Assembly: GCA_900540885.1 (NCBI GenBank)
Contig: UQHJ01000004.1
Coordinates: 10,418-74,417 of the forward strand
Reading direction: 5' to 3'
DNA length: 64,000 nucleotides
Source of the DNA: an uncultured Prevotella sp.
GTDB lineage: Bacteria; Bacteroidota; Bacteroidia; Bacteroidales; Bacteroidaceae
The translations under genes and the position numbers were made by a program. The notes under the pieces were generated by a model, which saw only the letters and a list, made by a program, of their open reading frames with translations, was not told the origin of the DNA and searched no databases. This document shows positions 25,126-33,370 of the stretch, piece after piece; position 1 is the first letter of the stretch, and every line of letters begins with the position of its first letter.

Positions 25126-26079
25126 TTATTTCAGTTTCTCTTCCAACTTTTGCAACATATCCACCGTCATGCGGTCGAGGTCGTATTCAGGTTTCCAATC
25201 CCACTCTTGGCGAGCGCAGATGTCGTCGAGGCTGTTAGGCCAAGAGTCAGCGTTGGCTTGCTTCAAGGGATCAACCTTATATTCCATTTCGAAGTTAGGC
25301 TTGTACTTGCGAATGGCAGCGAGTACGCCTTCGGGGTCGAAGCTCATGGCAGCGATGTTGAAGGCGTTGCGGTGGATAAGGCGAGAAGGGTCAGCCTCCA
25401 TCAATTCTACGGCAGCGCGAAGAGCATCAGGCATGTACATCATGTCCATGTAAGTGCCCTTAGCAATTGGACAAATGAACTTTTCACCACGAACGGCAGA
25501 GTAGTAAATGTCGCAAGCGTAGTCGGTAGTGCCACCGCCAGGGAGTGTAACGTATGAGATCAAGCCTGGGAAACGTACGGCACGTGTGTCGACACCATAC
25601 TTGCGGTAGTAGTAGTCAGAGAGTAATTCGGTAGTAACCTTTGATACGCCATAGATAGTACGTGGACGTTGAATCGTGTCTTGAGGTACATTGTCGGGAG
25701 GCGTCTCAGGACCAAACGAACCGATAGAGCTGGGGGTGAATACAGAGCATTCGTGTTCACGAGCTACTTCGAGCACGTTCCAAAGTCCGTCAATACCAAT
25801 CTTCCATGCCAGCTGCGGACGGCCTTCAGCCACTACGCTCAACAAGGCGGCAAGGTTGTAGATAGCGTCAACCTTATGCTTCAATACCACTTCAGCGATT
25901 TGTTCACCGTTGGTAACATCGCAAATCTCGGCGGGACCACTCTCAGCCAATGCTCCTTGAGGGGCAGCGCTGGGAATGTAACCACAAACTACGTGATCGT
26001 TGCCGTAAATGCCGCGCAACTTCATGGTAAGCTCAGAACCAATCTGTCCTGTAGCACCAATCACCAAAATATTCTTCAT
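25126..26079 (-). CDS. tdh: L-threonine 3-dehydrogenase, epimerase-like (SDR) type
   Basis: Oxidises threonine to 2-amino-3-ketobutyrate with NAD; 317 residues of the extended short-chain dehydrogenase family, not the zinc-dependent alcohol-dehydrogenase type of E. coli. Visible are the NAD motif ILVIGATGQIGSEL, Ser in TPSSIGSFGP, the YGVSK catalytic Tyr/Lys pair, and the conserved GGGTTDYACDIYY and YMDMMYMPDA stretches typical of this enzyme. The frame is open to 26133; ATG 26079 fits the family. It is divergent from kbl, which encodes the next step of the pathway. Confidence 0.93.
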   Translation of the reverse strand: MKNILVIGATGQIGSELTMKLRGIYGNDHVVCGYIPSAAPQGALAESGPAEICDVTNGEQIAEVVLKHKVDAIYNLAALLSVVAEGRPQLAWKIGIDGLWNVLEVAREHECSVFTPSSIGSFGPETPPDNVPQDTIQRPRTIYGVSKVTTELLSDYYYRKYGVDTRAVRFPGLISYVTLPGGGTTDYACDIYYSAVRGEKFICPIAKGTYMDMMYMPDALRAAVELMEADPSRLIHRNAFNIAAMSFDPEGVLAAIRKYKPNFEMEYKVDPLKQANADSWPNSLDDICARQEWDWKPEYDLDRMTVDMLQKLEEKLK

Positions 26080-26117
26080 CGTGTGTATGAAAAGAGGTTT
26101 GTACGTGCTTTCTTTTA

Positions 26118-26165
26118 GTTGACGAGTTAACAAGTTGACGAGTTAACTTGTTGACGAGTTAACAA
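26118..26165. repeat. Three tandem 16-bp repeats GTTGACGAGTTAAC(AA/TT) in the tdh/kbl gap
   Basis: Copies begin at 26118, 26134 and 26150, exactly 16 bases apart, and each contains the palindrome GTTAAC. They lie 39-86 bases upstream of the tdh start codon, in its leader or promoter. They could be regulator-binding sites or a slippage-prone array. The rest of the 26080-26407 gap is AT-rich. TTCCTTTG at 26351-26358 is a weak -7 candidate for kbl. Confidence 0.65.
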
Positions 26166-26407
26166 GTAAGTTCGTCCTTATATATAAGGTCTTGAAAAGT
26201 TGGCACGTATTTGTTAGATGTGTCGTTTGATACATTTATTGACAGGCTACGAAAGTTATTGTTTAGCGCAGTCGTCAAAATGCGTTGCAAAGGTGCAATC
26301 TTTTTTTGATATTTATAAGTTGTACACTGTTATTTTTAAAAAAAAATCTGTTCCTTTGCATTGTCCTAATTTTTAGACAAGTAACCTTATTATAAATCAT
26401 ACACACA

Positions 26408-27595
26408 ATGTACGGTAAATTTCAAGAACATCTTCAGCAAGAGCTGGAGAATATTAAAGAAGCAGGCCTCTATAAGGAGGAACGTTTGATTGAAGGCCCT
26501 CAGCAGGCTGCTATTCAAGTAAAGGGCCAAGAAGTGTTGAACTTCTGCGCTAACAACTACTTGGGCCTTTCAAACAATCCTCGCTTGATTCAAGCTGCAA
26601 AGGACATGATGGACCGTCGCGGCTATGGTATGTCAAGCGTTCGCTTTATCTGCGGTACGCAAGATGTACACAAGGAATTGGAACAGGCCATTTCTAAATT
26701 CTTCAAGACTGAGGATACTATTTTATATGCTGCTTGCTTCGATGCGAATGGTGGCGTATTTGAGCCCCTTTTGACTGCTGACGATGCAATCATTTCTGAT
26801 GCTTTGAATCACGCTTCAATCATTGACGGTGTACGTCTCTGCAAGGCAAAGCGTTATCGTTATGCGAATGCTGATATGGAGGACCTCGAACGTCAACTTC
26901 AGGCAGCCCAAGAGCAACGCTTCCGCATCATCGTAACTGACGGTGTATTCTCAATGGACGGCAACGTAGCTCCGATTGACAAGATTTGCGACTTAGCTGA
27001 GAAGTACGATGCCCTCGTTATGGTAGACGAAAGCCACTCAGCAGGCGTTGTAGGTCCTACGGGTCGTGGTGTGAGTGAGTTCTTCAATACTTATGGTCGT
27101 GTCGATATCTACACTGGCACACTTGGTAAGGCCTTTGGTGGCGCTATGGGTGGTTTCACTACCGGTCGTAAGGAGATTATCGACATGTTGCGTCAGCGCT
27201 CACGTCCTTACCTCTTCTCTAACTCAGTAGCTCCTGCTATTGTAGGTGCCGCGCTCGAAACGTTTAAGATACTCGACGAGAGCAATGCTATTCACGACAA
27301 GTTGGTTGAGAACGTTAACTACTTCCGCGACAAGATGATGGCTGCAGGTTTCGACATCAAACCTACTCAGAGTGCCATTTGCGCTGTCATGCTCTACGAC
27401 GCTAAGTTGTCACAAGTCTACGCTGCCAAGTTGCAAGAAGAAGGCATTTACGTAACAGGCTTCTATTATCCCGTAGTGCCGAAGGATCAAGCTCGTATTC
27501 GTGTACAGATCTCAGCTGGTCACGAGCGTGAACACCTCGACAAGTGTATTGCAGCCTTCATTAAGGTAGGTAAGGAATTAGGCGTGTTGAAGTAA
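26408..27595 (+). CDS. kbl: Glycine C-acetyltransferase (2-amino-3-ketobutyrate CoA ligase)
   Basis: A PLP enzyme that cleaves 2-amino-3-ketobutyrate with CoA to glycine and acetyl-CoA, completing threonine breakdown begun by Tdh; 395 residues. It belongs to the alpha-oxoamine synthase family, with [46 protein letters not shown] and the Schiff-base lysine in [13 protein letters not shown]. The start ATG follows immediately on a short AT-rich leader without Shine-Dalgarno sequence. It is divergently paired with tdh across a 328-base gap that holds tandem repeats. Confidence 0.96.
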   Translation: MYGKFQEHLQQELENIKEAGLYKEERLIEGPQQAAIQVKGQEVLNFCANNYLGLSNNPRLIQAAKDMMDRRGYGMSSVRFICGTQDVHKELEQAISKFFKTEDTILYAACFDANGGVFEPLLTADDAIISDALNHASIIDGVRLCKAKRYRYANADMEDLERQLQAAQEQRFRIIVTDGVFSMDGNVAPIDKICDLAEKYDALVMVDESHSAGVVGPTGRGVSEFFNTYGRVDIYTGTLGKAFGGAMGGFTTGRKEIIDMLRQRSRPYLFSNSVAPAIVGAALETFKILDESNAIHDKLVENVNYFRDKMMAAGFDIKPTQSAICAVMLYDAKLSQVYAAKLQEEGIYVTGFYYPVVPKDQARIRVQISAGHEREHLDKCIAAFIKVGKELGVLK

Positions 27596-27619
27596 TTTTC
27601 TAATTCTCAACACACATAT

Positions 27620-27655
27620 GGGTGGTTCTAATAATTCTGATTTTTAGAACCACCC
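27620..27655. mobile_element. 36-bp internally deleted derivative of the MITE
   Basis: It consists of both terminal repeats, GGGTGGTTCTAA and TTAGAACCACCC-type, joined by about 12 bases, and is flanked by ATAT on both sides (27616-27619, 27656-27659). This is the same 4-bp duplication pattern as at the full copies. It can fold as a hairpin and may add to kbl termination. Confidence 0.7.
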
Positions 27656-27668
27656 ATATATATATAAT

Positions 27669-27712
27669 GCGTGCTTTATTGTTCTGTATGAGCAATAAGG
27701 CACGCTTTTTTT
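27669..27712 (+). terminator. Terminator after kbl
   Basis: Stem GCGTGCTTTATTGTTC (27669-27684) with GAGCAATAAGGCACGC (27690-27705), followed by seven T. Confidence 0.85.
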
Positions 27713-27847
27713 GGGGGATAGAGACGTTAAACTGCGATTTGAAAGCCTCTTTTCTCCCCCCTCACACACACTAATATCTCTTTTTATTGTCACTTCTTTC
27801 CCGAAAAGTAGCTAATATCGCCAGTATTTAATGTATATTAACCTTAC

Positions 27848-27881
27848 GGGGGGGGGGAATTAAAGGAATTCATTAAATTTG
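27848..27881 (+). promoter_or_regulatory. Putative fimbrial-locus promoter with a G10 tract in the -33 region
   Basis: TAAATTTG (27874-27881) matches the -7 consensus. Where a -33 TTTG would be expected (about 27850-27853) there is a run of ten G (27848-27857). No other TAnnTTTG was noticed in the rest of the leader before the first fimbrial gene. The upstream gap (27713-27847) holds nothing else I recognise. Confidence 0.5.
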
Positions 27882-28330
27882 CAAACGAATTAAGGCTGAA
27901 AGGCCACTTGACGATTAAATTTTGAGGTGTAAAGCGAATGGTTACATACATACGCATTCAACTAATACAAAATATACGCGTATTGCACATCATCACGCAA
28001 CACCTCACGTGGGTCAAAACTTTTTGTAAATCTTTTGCTCTACGCCATGTATAGGTAGACGTACCTTTGGCGTAAGCTTACTTCTACTTTACGTTTTCTT
28101 CTACTCAAACCGTTGGGAAGTCAAGACACCGATATGAAGAAAGTACTTCCTACACATGTTTGATTTTTTCATCTTGAATTTATTGCTCAATTAAACGAGT
28201 TTAGACGCGTTGTAAGAATTTGACGCGTGCGCTTTGAGTTCAGTCCCCATTGTCCCCCTTTCGAAAGTCGTTGACGGGGGGAGGCGTAACTCGTATAATT
28301 GTATATGTATTGAACCAATCAAGCGCATAC
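27882..28330 (+). promoter_or_regulatory. Long untranslated leader of the fimbrial locus, with a hairpin at 28041-28074
   Basis: About 440 bases lie between the predicted promoter and the first fimbrial ATG. The region shows no convincing gene. A two-step hairpin is visible: TACGCCA (28041-28047) pairs with TGGCGTA (28068-28074), and AGGTA (28053-28057) with TACCT (28062-28066). Further downstream there are only AT-rich and low-complexity stretches. A regulatory role of the leader is inference. Confidence 0.4.
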
Positions 28331-29212
28331 ATGAAACTCTTTTTTACCATTGCGCTCAGTCTCATTAGTTCTTTGCTACTACTCACGGCGTGCGTATATG
28401 ACGACCTGCCTGCATGTCCAGCCTTGACGCTCCACGTAGGCATAAAAGACTATAACTACTCCAATGCTGCCGTATTCGCTACCGAGTCGTTGCGACCAAC
28501 CAATGGTCCTCTGTCAACGTATGTTAGCACCCTCTCGTGGTGCGTGACCAATGCCGAAACGGGACAGGTCGTGGCCGAGCGAGCTGCTTATCTTGCTCCC
28601 ACCGACCGCCAACGCGACGACATTGCCTTGCCCGACACGTTGCCCTTTGGTCGTTATGTGGTGAGTGTGTGGGGGGGTATGCCCAAAGGATTAGAATTTC
28701 CTGAACTGACCAATCTTGACGACCCTGCGGAAGATCCCTACTTGGTACACGACACTTTAACCTATGATGCACGTCATGCCGACCACACTTTGCTCTTGCG
28801 GCGTATAAAGAGCAAACTCGACATCAGAATAGAAGGACTTCCCGAAGCATGGGAAGCCACGTCGTCGCAGAAGAAGGAGACGGGACTCTATGAAGAGTGT
28901 GACAAAAGTTTTGCATACGAAGGCGAGATGCAAACAGGCAATCGTAGCCGTTTCTCGTCACACACGGGCGTAACCACTTATACCGTATTGCCTCCCAGTG
29001 TGGGGAAGGACAAGACAACGGTCACTATACGCGTTTATGACAAACAAGGCAATGAAATTCCGCAACTCACACCGCGTCCCGTCATTACCACACTCTATCG
29101 TAACACAATTACCGCCTTGCGCTACGTCTACGTTGTCGAAAAACAAGATTACGACATCTACGTGCGCATCAATGATGATTGGGAAGTGATTAATAATATG
29201 GTGATTGAGTAG
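28331..29212 (+). CDS. FimB/Mfa2-family fimbrial lipoprotein (anchor-like)
   Basis: 293 residues with a lipoprotein signal peptide and lipidated Cys21 (LLLLTAC). Its composition and order resemble FimB/Mfa2 proteins of type V pili, which anchor the fimbrium to the outer membrane and limit its length: an N-terminal transthyretin-like beta domain (LTLHVGIKDYNY, SWCVTNAETGQ) and a second domain after SKLDIRIEGLP. It ends DIYVRINDDWEVINNMVIE, a C-terminus shared with the next protein. The frame is open from 28250, but ATG 28331 gives the clean signal peptide. First gene of the fimbrial locus. Confidence 0.85.
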   Translation: MKLFFTIALSLISSLLLLTACVYDDLPACPALTLHVGIKDYNYSNAAVFATESLRPTNGPLSTYVSTLSWCVTNAETGQVVAERAAYLAPTDRQRDDIALPDTLPFGRYVVSVWGGMPKGLEFPELTNLDDPAEDPYLVHDTLTYDARHADHTLLLRRIKSKLDIRIEGLPEAWEATSSQKKETGLYEECDKSFAYEGEMQTGNRSRFSSHTGVTTYTVLPPSVGKDKTTVTIRVYDKQGNEIPQLTPRPVITTLYRNTITALRYVYVVEKQDYDIYVRINDDWEVINNMVIE

Positions 29213-29452
29213 CACTCTATAATAGGGGCGTGTAAAACGGGGTTATAAGGTTAGTTGAGTTGATGATTAACAGGGTATAACTTTATAATCTCATAACCTC
29301 AAAACAGGAAACCGAATTATTAGAAACAAACTAACATAAATATAACCTTGGGCAAACCTGAAGAGCAATGACCTTGGCTCAAAAAAAGTGCTTGTGTAAT
29401 TCCTAACTGTCGGGGTTACTCCTCAAGCTTACCCTTTAATACACACAACATT

Positions 29453-30715
29453 ATGAAAAAGTATTTCATGAGTGTGGCTGCCCTGGCAGGTATGATGTCA
29501 TTGGCAGCTTGTAGCAGTGACGACATTGTATCTCCTGCCGACAACGACGTACAGACGATTAAGATTGCTGTAGCCAGCACAGGTGACAAGTCAACGCGTA
29601 GCCGTGACCTGAATAGCGAAGAGCCTGGTCAGAACATTGAAAACGTAGCCGTAGTGATTCGTGATAAGGCGAACACAGTGGTTTATCAAAAGGTCATTAC
29701 TGATTGGAAAGCAGCGTCAAACATTTATACGGACAATGGTCACGGCCGTGAGTACACGTTGAAACTTGAAAAAGGTCAGCGTTTGAAAGCAGGTGAATAC
29801 ACCATCACTGCCGTAGGTTACACCGCAGGAGACTTCAAGAGCAACACCATTGTGGATGCAACAGAGGGTAAGTTTCCTGGCAATTTCACCGCCGAAGTGG
29901 CTGACAACAAGGCACCTCAAGAGGCATTTGCAGGTGAATCAAGCATTAATTTGCTTGAAGACTACGCAGCGATTAACCCAAGTGTAACGCTTCACCGTCA
30001 AGTAGCAGGTTACTATGGCTACTTCACTTCTATTCCAGTTAAGGTAAATAACAAGACAGTTACCAATGTACGTTTGGTAGCACGTAGCAAGAACACGAAG
30101 TTGACTTATGGCAACTTCAACTCAAACTTTACTACGACGAACGACAAAATCATGTACGTAGTCAATGGTTCAGAACCCGCAACTACTAAGGACGCAAAGT
30201 TCAATGGTAGTGCAGAAAACGATGCCTATACCGTTTACAATATCAAGGTAGACGAATGGTTTACTACAGGCGATACGAACAAGGATGGTATCCTTGATGA
30301 GAAGGATGATTGGACCAATGCATTGGCCGATAAGGGCTACAAGACTTACCAACCGGGTACTATCTTCGCTGGTGGCTTCGCCGTACCTTTCGCCGCTGTT
30401 GATGCTGCTACCCTCGAGTTGCAGTTGCTCGATGCAAGTGGCGAAATTCTTAAGTCATGGACGGTAGCAATGGCTACTAAACAATCTGCTGGTAAAGGCG
30501 TAGATGGAGTAGCATTAACCGTACCCGAAACAGTACAAAACTTCAGCTTCTTCCGTAATCATATGTACACCCTTGGTAAGAAGGTGGACAATACCGACAA
30601 CAAGCCAGGTACTACTACTCCTGACGAACCCGAGCCACTTGATAAGTCACAAAGCATGATCCTCCGTGTGAACGATAACTGGGAGGTAATCAACCGCATG
30701 ACGATTGGTGACTAA
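29453..30715 (+). CDS. Mfa1/FimA-family major fimbrial subunit lipoprotein
   Basis: 420 residues, lipidated Cys20 (SLAAC followed by SSDD). Type V pilins are exported as lipoproteins, cleaved by a trypsin-like protease after Arg, and polymerised by strand exchange; STRSRDLN after the signal region offers such Arg sites. The body shows the P_gingi_FimA/Mfa1 pattern (IENVAVVIRDKANTVVY, AGEYTITAVGY, VTLHRQVAGYYGYF). Residues of about 274-286 (DTNKDGILDEKDD) form an EF-hand-like calcium loop. It ends with LRVNDNWEVINRMTIGD, nearly the same tail as the preceding lipoprotein. A terminator follows it, so it may be expressed more strongly than the genes downstream. Confidence 0.88.
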   Translation: MKKYFMSVAALAGMMSLAACSSDDIVSPADNDVQTIKIAVASTGDKSTRSRDLNSEEPGQNIENVAVVIRDKANTVVYQKVITDWKAASNIYTDNGHGREYTLKLEKGQRLKAGEYTITAVGYTAGDFKSNTIVDATEGKFPGNFTAEVADNKAPQEAFAGESSINLLEDYAAINPSVTLHRQVAGYYGYFTSIPVKVNNKTVTNVRLVARSKNTKLTYGNFNSNFTTTNDKIMYVVNGSEPATTKDAKFNGSAENDAYTVYNIKVDEWFTTGDTNKDGILDEKDDWTNALADKGYKTYQPGTIFAGGFAVPFAAVDAATLELQLLDASGEILKSWTVAMATKQSAGKGVDGVALTVPETVQNFSFFRNHMYTLGKKVDNTDNKPGTTTPDEPEPLDKSQSMILRVNDNWEVINRMTIGD

Positions 30716-30798
30716 TCGCGAACTCTTTTAACTTGGGGAAATGACATTATACTTGTTCAGTTATTATTATTGAGTTCATAATCCCCAAGTACAATATA

Positions 30799-30852
30799 AA
30801 AGGCTGTGCCGTGCACAAACACTCACTTTTTGTGGCACAGCACAGCCTTTTT
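30799..30852 (+). terminator. Terminator after the major fimbrial subunit
   Basis: Stem AAAGGCTGTGCCGTGC (30799-30814) with GTGGCACAGCACAGCC downstream, followed by a T-run, then a second T-run. It may be partial, letting the minor subunit genes be read at lower level. Confidence 0.8.
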
Positions 30853-30903
30853 TGCTTTTTTAGATAGCGTATCAAACGCTACGAATGACATATAAACAAT
30901 CTT

Positions 30904-32016
30904 ATGCTGAAGCATTTGCTTTTTGCAGTTAGTATGTGTTGCCTTGTATTGTTGATGGGTTGTGCGGACGAAAGCGCCCCCGTGATAGATTGTGCACCAC
31001 AACTAACCTTTCGTTTTGAAACTACTGCTGTACAGCATGGCATGCGCACCACATTGCTCTCATCGGACAATGTGCAGCACGTCAGCTATGTGCAGCTCTA
31101 TATATTTAAAGGAATATCGGCCGATGCGCCTTGCATCGTGAGCCGCAACGTACGGTGGACGCAGCCCGTAGGAGCTACGGCCGAACAGGCCTATGCCTTG
31201 CCGCTCAGTGAATTTAGTCCTGACGGATCAACTACTTACACCTTCTTGGCTGTAGGTTTAGATGACGACCCTACTCATACGACCGAGGGCGCAGCCTATG
31301 CTTACGGTCTGCCCGATGCCGTCACTATAGGCACGACTTTAGGCAATGCCGTGGCGCGGTTAGCTAAGGGACGGACGGCCACAGACTTATCACGTGCCGA
31401 ACTCTTTGCTGGAACGGCCACCTTACAAGTTGATCCTACGAGCAACAATGCCGTGACAATCGAACTCTATCGACGCGTGGTGGGCGTACAAGTGTACGTC
31501 ACCGACATTCCCACCGACGTGACCGACCTCCAACTCCACCTCTATTCCAATCAACATACGGACGTTCCTCTCGTAAAGCAGCCCGACACCTCGGACGGCA
31601 CTTATGCCGACCACGGCACATCATTCTTGCCCAACTCTACCTGTCTGCTCGACCTCCCCGTCACAGATGCGACCCTAAAAGGCGCAACTCTATCGGGCAC
31701 ACACTTGACCAAACAAGTGGGCAGCGTATTGTCCGCTTGCTACTTACTGCCGATTGAGGCTCCGACTGCGACCGATAGTCACACCTTACAACTCAAGGCC
31801 TATAAGGGAACGACTTTGTATAAGACCTATAACGTGGCTTTGGGTACGGCGAAGGCGCGCAGCTATGTCTATCCGCTCCGCGCAAATTGCTTCTATACGA
31901 TTGGGGTTCTCAACAAACAGGAGAACGAACCCGTAAGTTTGGGTGAGGCCGAAAGCGATATTGTGATAGAGGTTGAACCTAATTTTGAGAAAGACCATGA
32001 GTATGAGATTCTTTAA
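30904..32016 (+). CDS. FimB/Mfa2-like minor fimbrial lipoprotein
   Basis: 370 residues, lipobox LLMGC with Cys20. Two beta domains can be inferred, with the conserved type V pilin-like segments VQLYIFKG (residues of about 65-72), VTIELYRRVVGVQVYVTDIP and a C-terminal domain ending in CFYTIGVLNKQ. Mfa2-like proteins cap or anchor the fimbrium. Since a FimB-like gene already opens the locus, this one may be a tip or accessory subunit. The stop codon TAA is directly followed by a small array of AATGTGCRA repeats. Confidence 0.78.
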   Translation: MLKHLLFAVSMCCLVLLMGCADESAPVIDCAPQLTFRFETTAVQHGMRTTLLSSDNVQHVSYVQLYIFKGISADAPCIVSRNVRWTQPVGATAEQAYALPLSEFSPDGSTTYTFLAVGLDDDPTHTTEGAAYAYGLPDAVTIGTTLGNAVARLAKGRTATDLSRAELFAGTATLQVDPTSNNAVTIELYRRVVGVQVYVTDIPTDVTDLQLHLYSNQHTDVPLVKQPDTSDGTYADHGTSFLPNSTCLLDLPVTDATLKGATLSGTHLTKQVGSVLSACYLLPIEAPTATDSHTLQLKAYKGTTLYKTYNVALGTAKARSYVYPLRANCFYTIGVLNKQENEPVSLGEAESDIVIEVEPNFEKDHEYEIL

Positions 32017-32092
32017 TGTGCAAATGTGCGAATGTGCAAATGTGCGAATGGTTGCCTTGGGTTAATGTGCGAATGTGCGAATGGTCGCCTAC
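32014..32092. repeat. AATGTGC(A/G)A array after a stop codon
   Basis: Repeated words AATGTGCAA and AATGTGCGA run from the stop codon of the preceding gene to AATGGTCGCCT. The same end word, GCGAATGGTCGCCT, occurs after murC at 45694-45905, so this is a dispersed low-complexity repeat family tied to gene ends. Confidence 0.7.
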
Positions 32093-32126
32093 TTATGCTG
32101 TGATTATAAACTATGATTAGAAAATT

Positions 32127-33353
32127 ATGAAACTTCGTACCATTATATATCTATTGTCCTGCCTATTATGGACGGCCTGTTCGGACGATGAACTACAGCC
32201 AGCGACTGCTGATGAGGCAACGACAGTACCTATCACCTTGACTTTGGGACAACGTGCGACTCGTTCTGCACCACCGGGGAGTACCGACCCGATGAATCCC
32301 ACTGTAGATGGTGAGGCAGAGACGGAACAAACCAACACGGTACGCATAATAGCCTTTCGTTGTAAAGAGACACAAGAAAATGTGTCCTATTCCAATGACG
32401 AAAACTATGCTGACTCCGACTTTGTCTATGATCCTACTAACGATCAAACCGTCACGTGCAGTCGTGCCACCACTTCGGCGCATCGACTCACGGCCCATGG
32501 TCAGCTGAAGAAAATGAAAGGTTATGCCTATCGGGTCGTAGCCTTAGCCTATAGTAAGACGCGCAGCCTCCCCTTTTCCAATTATCTGTTAGCCGATGTG
32601 GGCGAAGAAAACCTGTTTACGCTTAACCTCGCAGCTCCTACTACATTAGATCAATTTGAAGCAGACCTTACGCACGTGGGCCATGACTCTTGGGAAGAGT
32701 TCCGAAATGGAACAGGCAATTTAACACACAACACCCGTTCCTTGAGCGGTCAGTTGTGTTACGCTCCTCAATTGTTTTATGGCCAATGTATCTCCGTTAA
32801 TGGAAATAAAGTGATACACTTTCACGAAAAGAATGCTGCAGATAGCATCAGTTCTACCTACCCCTTGTCAGGTGTGCTTTATCGGGGTATGGCAAAGGTG
32901 CAACTTACGCTCACGATTGATAAGCTATACGAAAGCGGTACGTTGCAATGGATAGGACTCTTGGCCAACGAAACGCGTACTTCGGTAAAACTATCAGCCT
33001 ACGACGACTTTCTTCAGCCTTTCAATCCCATTCACACTACAATGAAAAATGGCACCTACACCTTGGTAGGCTTTGTCAATACTGGACTCAGCGTGGGCAG
33101 CACTGTCACCCTTACCGCTTGGCTCTTGCCAACCGCCACAAAATTGGCCATTCGCACGTTTATACGCAAAGGTGGTTTATTACGTTATGCCTACAATTAT
33201 CCCATCGAAGTGAGCGATTTATCATCGGCCGAGACGGGTACAGGCATTATCTCGCCCGACGTGGTAGACAATACGTTCTATTTGCGTCGCAATCAACGCT
33301 ATAAGTTTGTGGGTAAACTCTCCACACTTACCTCAAAGACGAAGTTAGAATAG
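32127..33353 (+). CDS. Fimbrial-locus lipoprotein, probable minor subunit
   Basis: 408 residues, lipobox LLWTAC with Cys18, followed by SDDE. Features are an N-terminal domain with VRIIAFRCKE, which looks like the first strand pair of FimA-type proteins, a MKGYAYRVVALAYSK segment, and a C-terminal domain ending in FYLRRNQRYKFVGKL, where Mfa-type proteins have their late beta strands. Arg-Ser-Ala after RATRSAP offers a trypsin-like maturation site. It is 17 bases before the large adhesin gene, so the two are probably co-transcribed. A role as a tip-associated minor subunit is inference from position. Confidence 0.7.
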   Translation: MKLRTIIYLLSCLLWTACSDDELQPATADEATTVPITLTLGQRATRSAPPGSTDPMNPTVDGEAETEQTNTVRIIAFRCKETQENVSYSNDENYADSDFVYDPTNDQTVTCSRATTSAHRLTAHGQLKKMKGYAYRVVALAYSKTRSLPFSNYLLADVGEENLFTLNLAAPTTLDQFEADLTHVGHDSWEEFRNGTGNLTHNTRSLSGQLCYAPQLFYGQCISVNGNKVIHFHEKNAADSISSTYPLSGVLYRGMAKVQLTLTIDKLYESGTLQWIGLLANETRTSVKLSAYDDFLQPFNPIHTTMKNGTYTLVGFVNTGLSVGSTVTLTAWLLPTATKLAIRTFIRKGGLLRYAYNYPIEVSDLSSAETGTGIISPDVVDNTFYLRRNQRYKFVGKLSTLTSKTKLE

Positions 33354-33370
33354 CAATTAAAGGTATCATC

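Noticed and set aside
32117..32498. Minus-strand open frames inside the fimbrial lipoprotein genes
   Set aside because: Short, overlapping fully the lipoprotein genes, with no recognisable domain.
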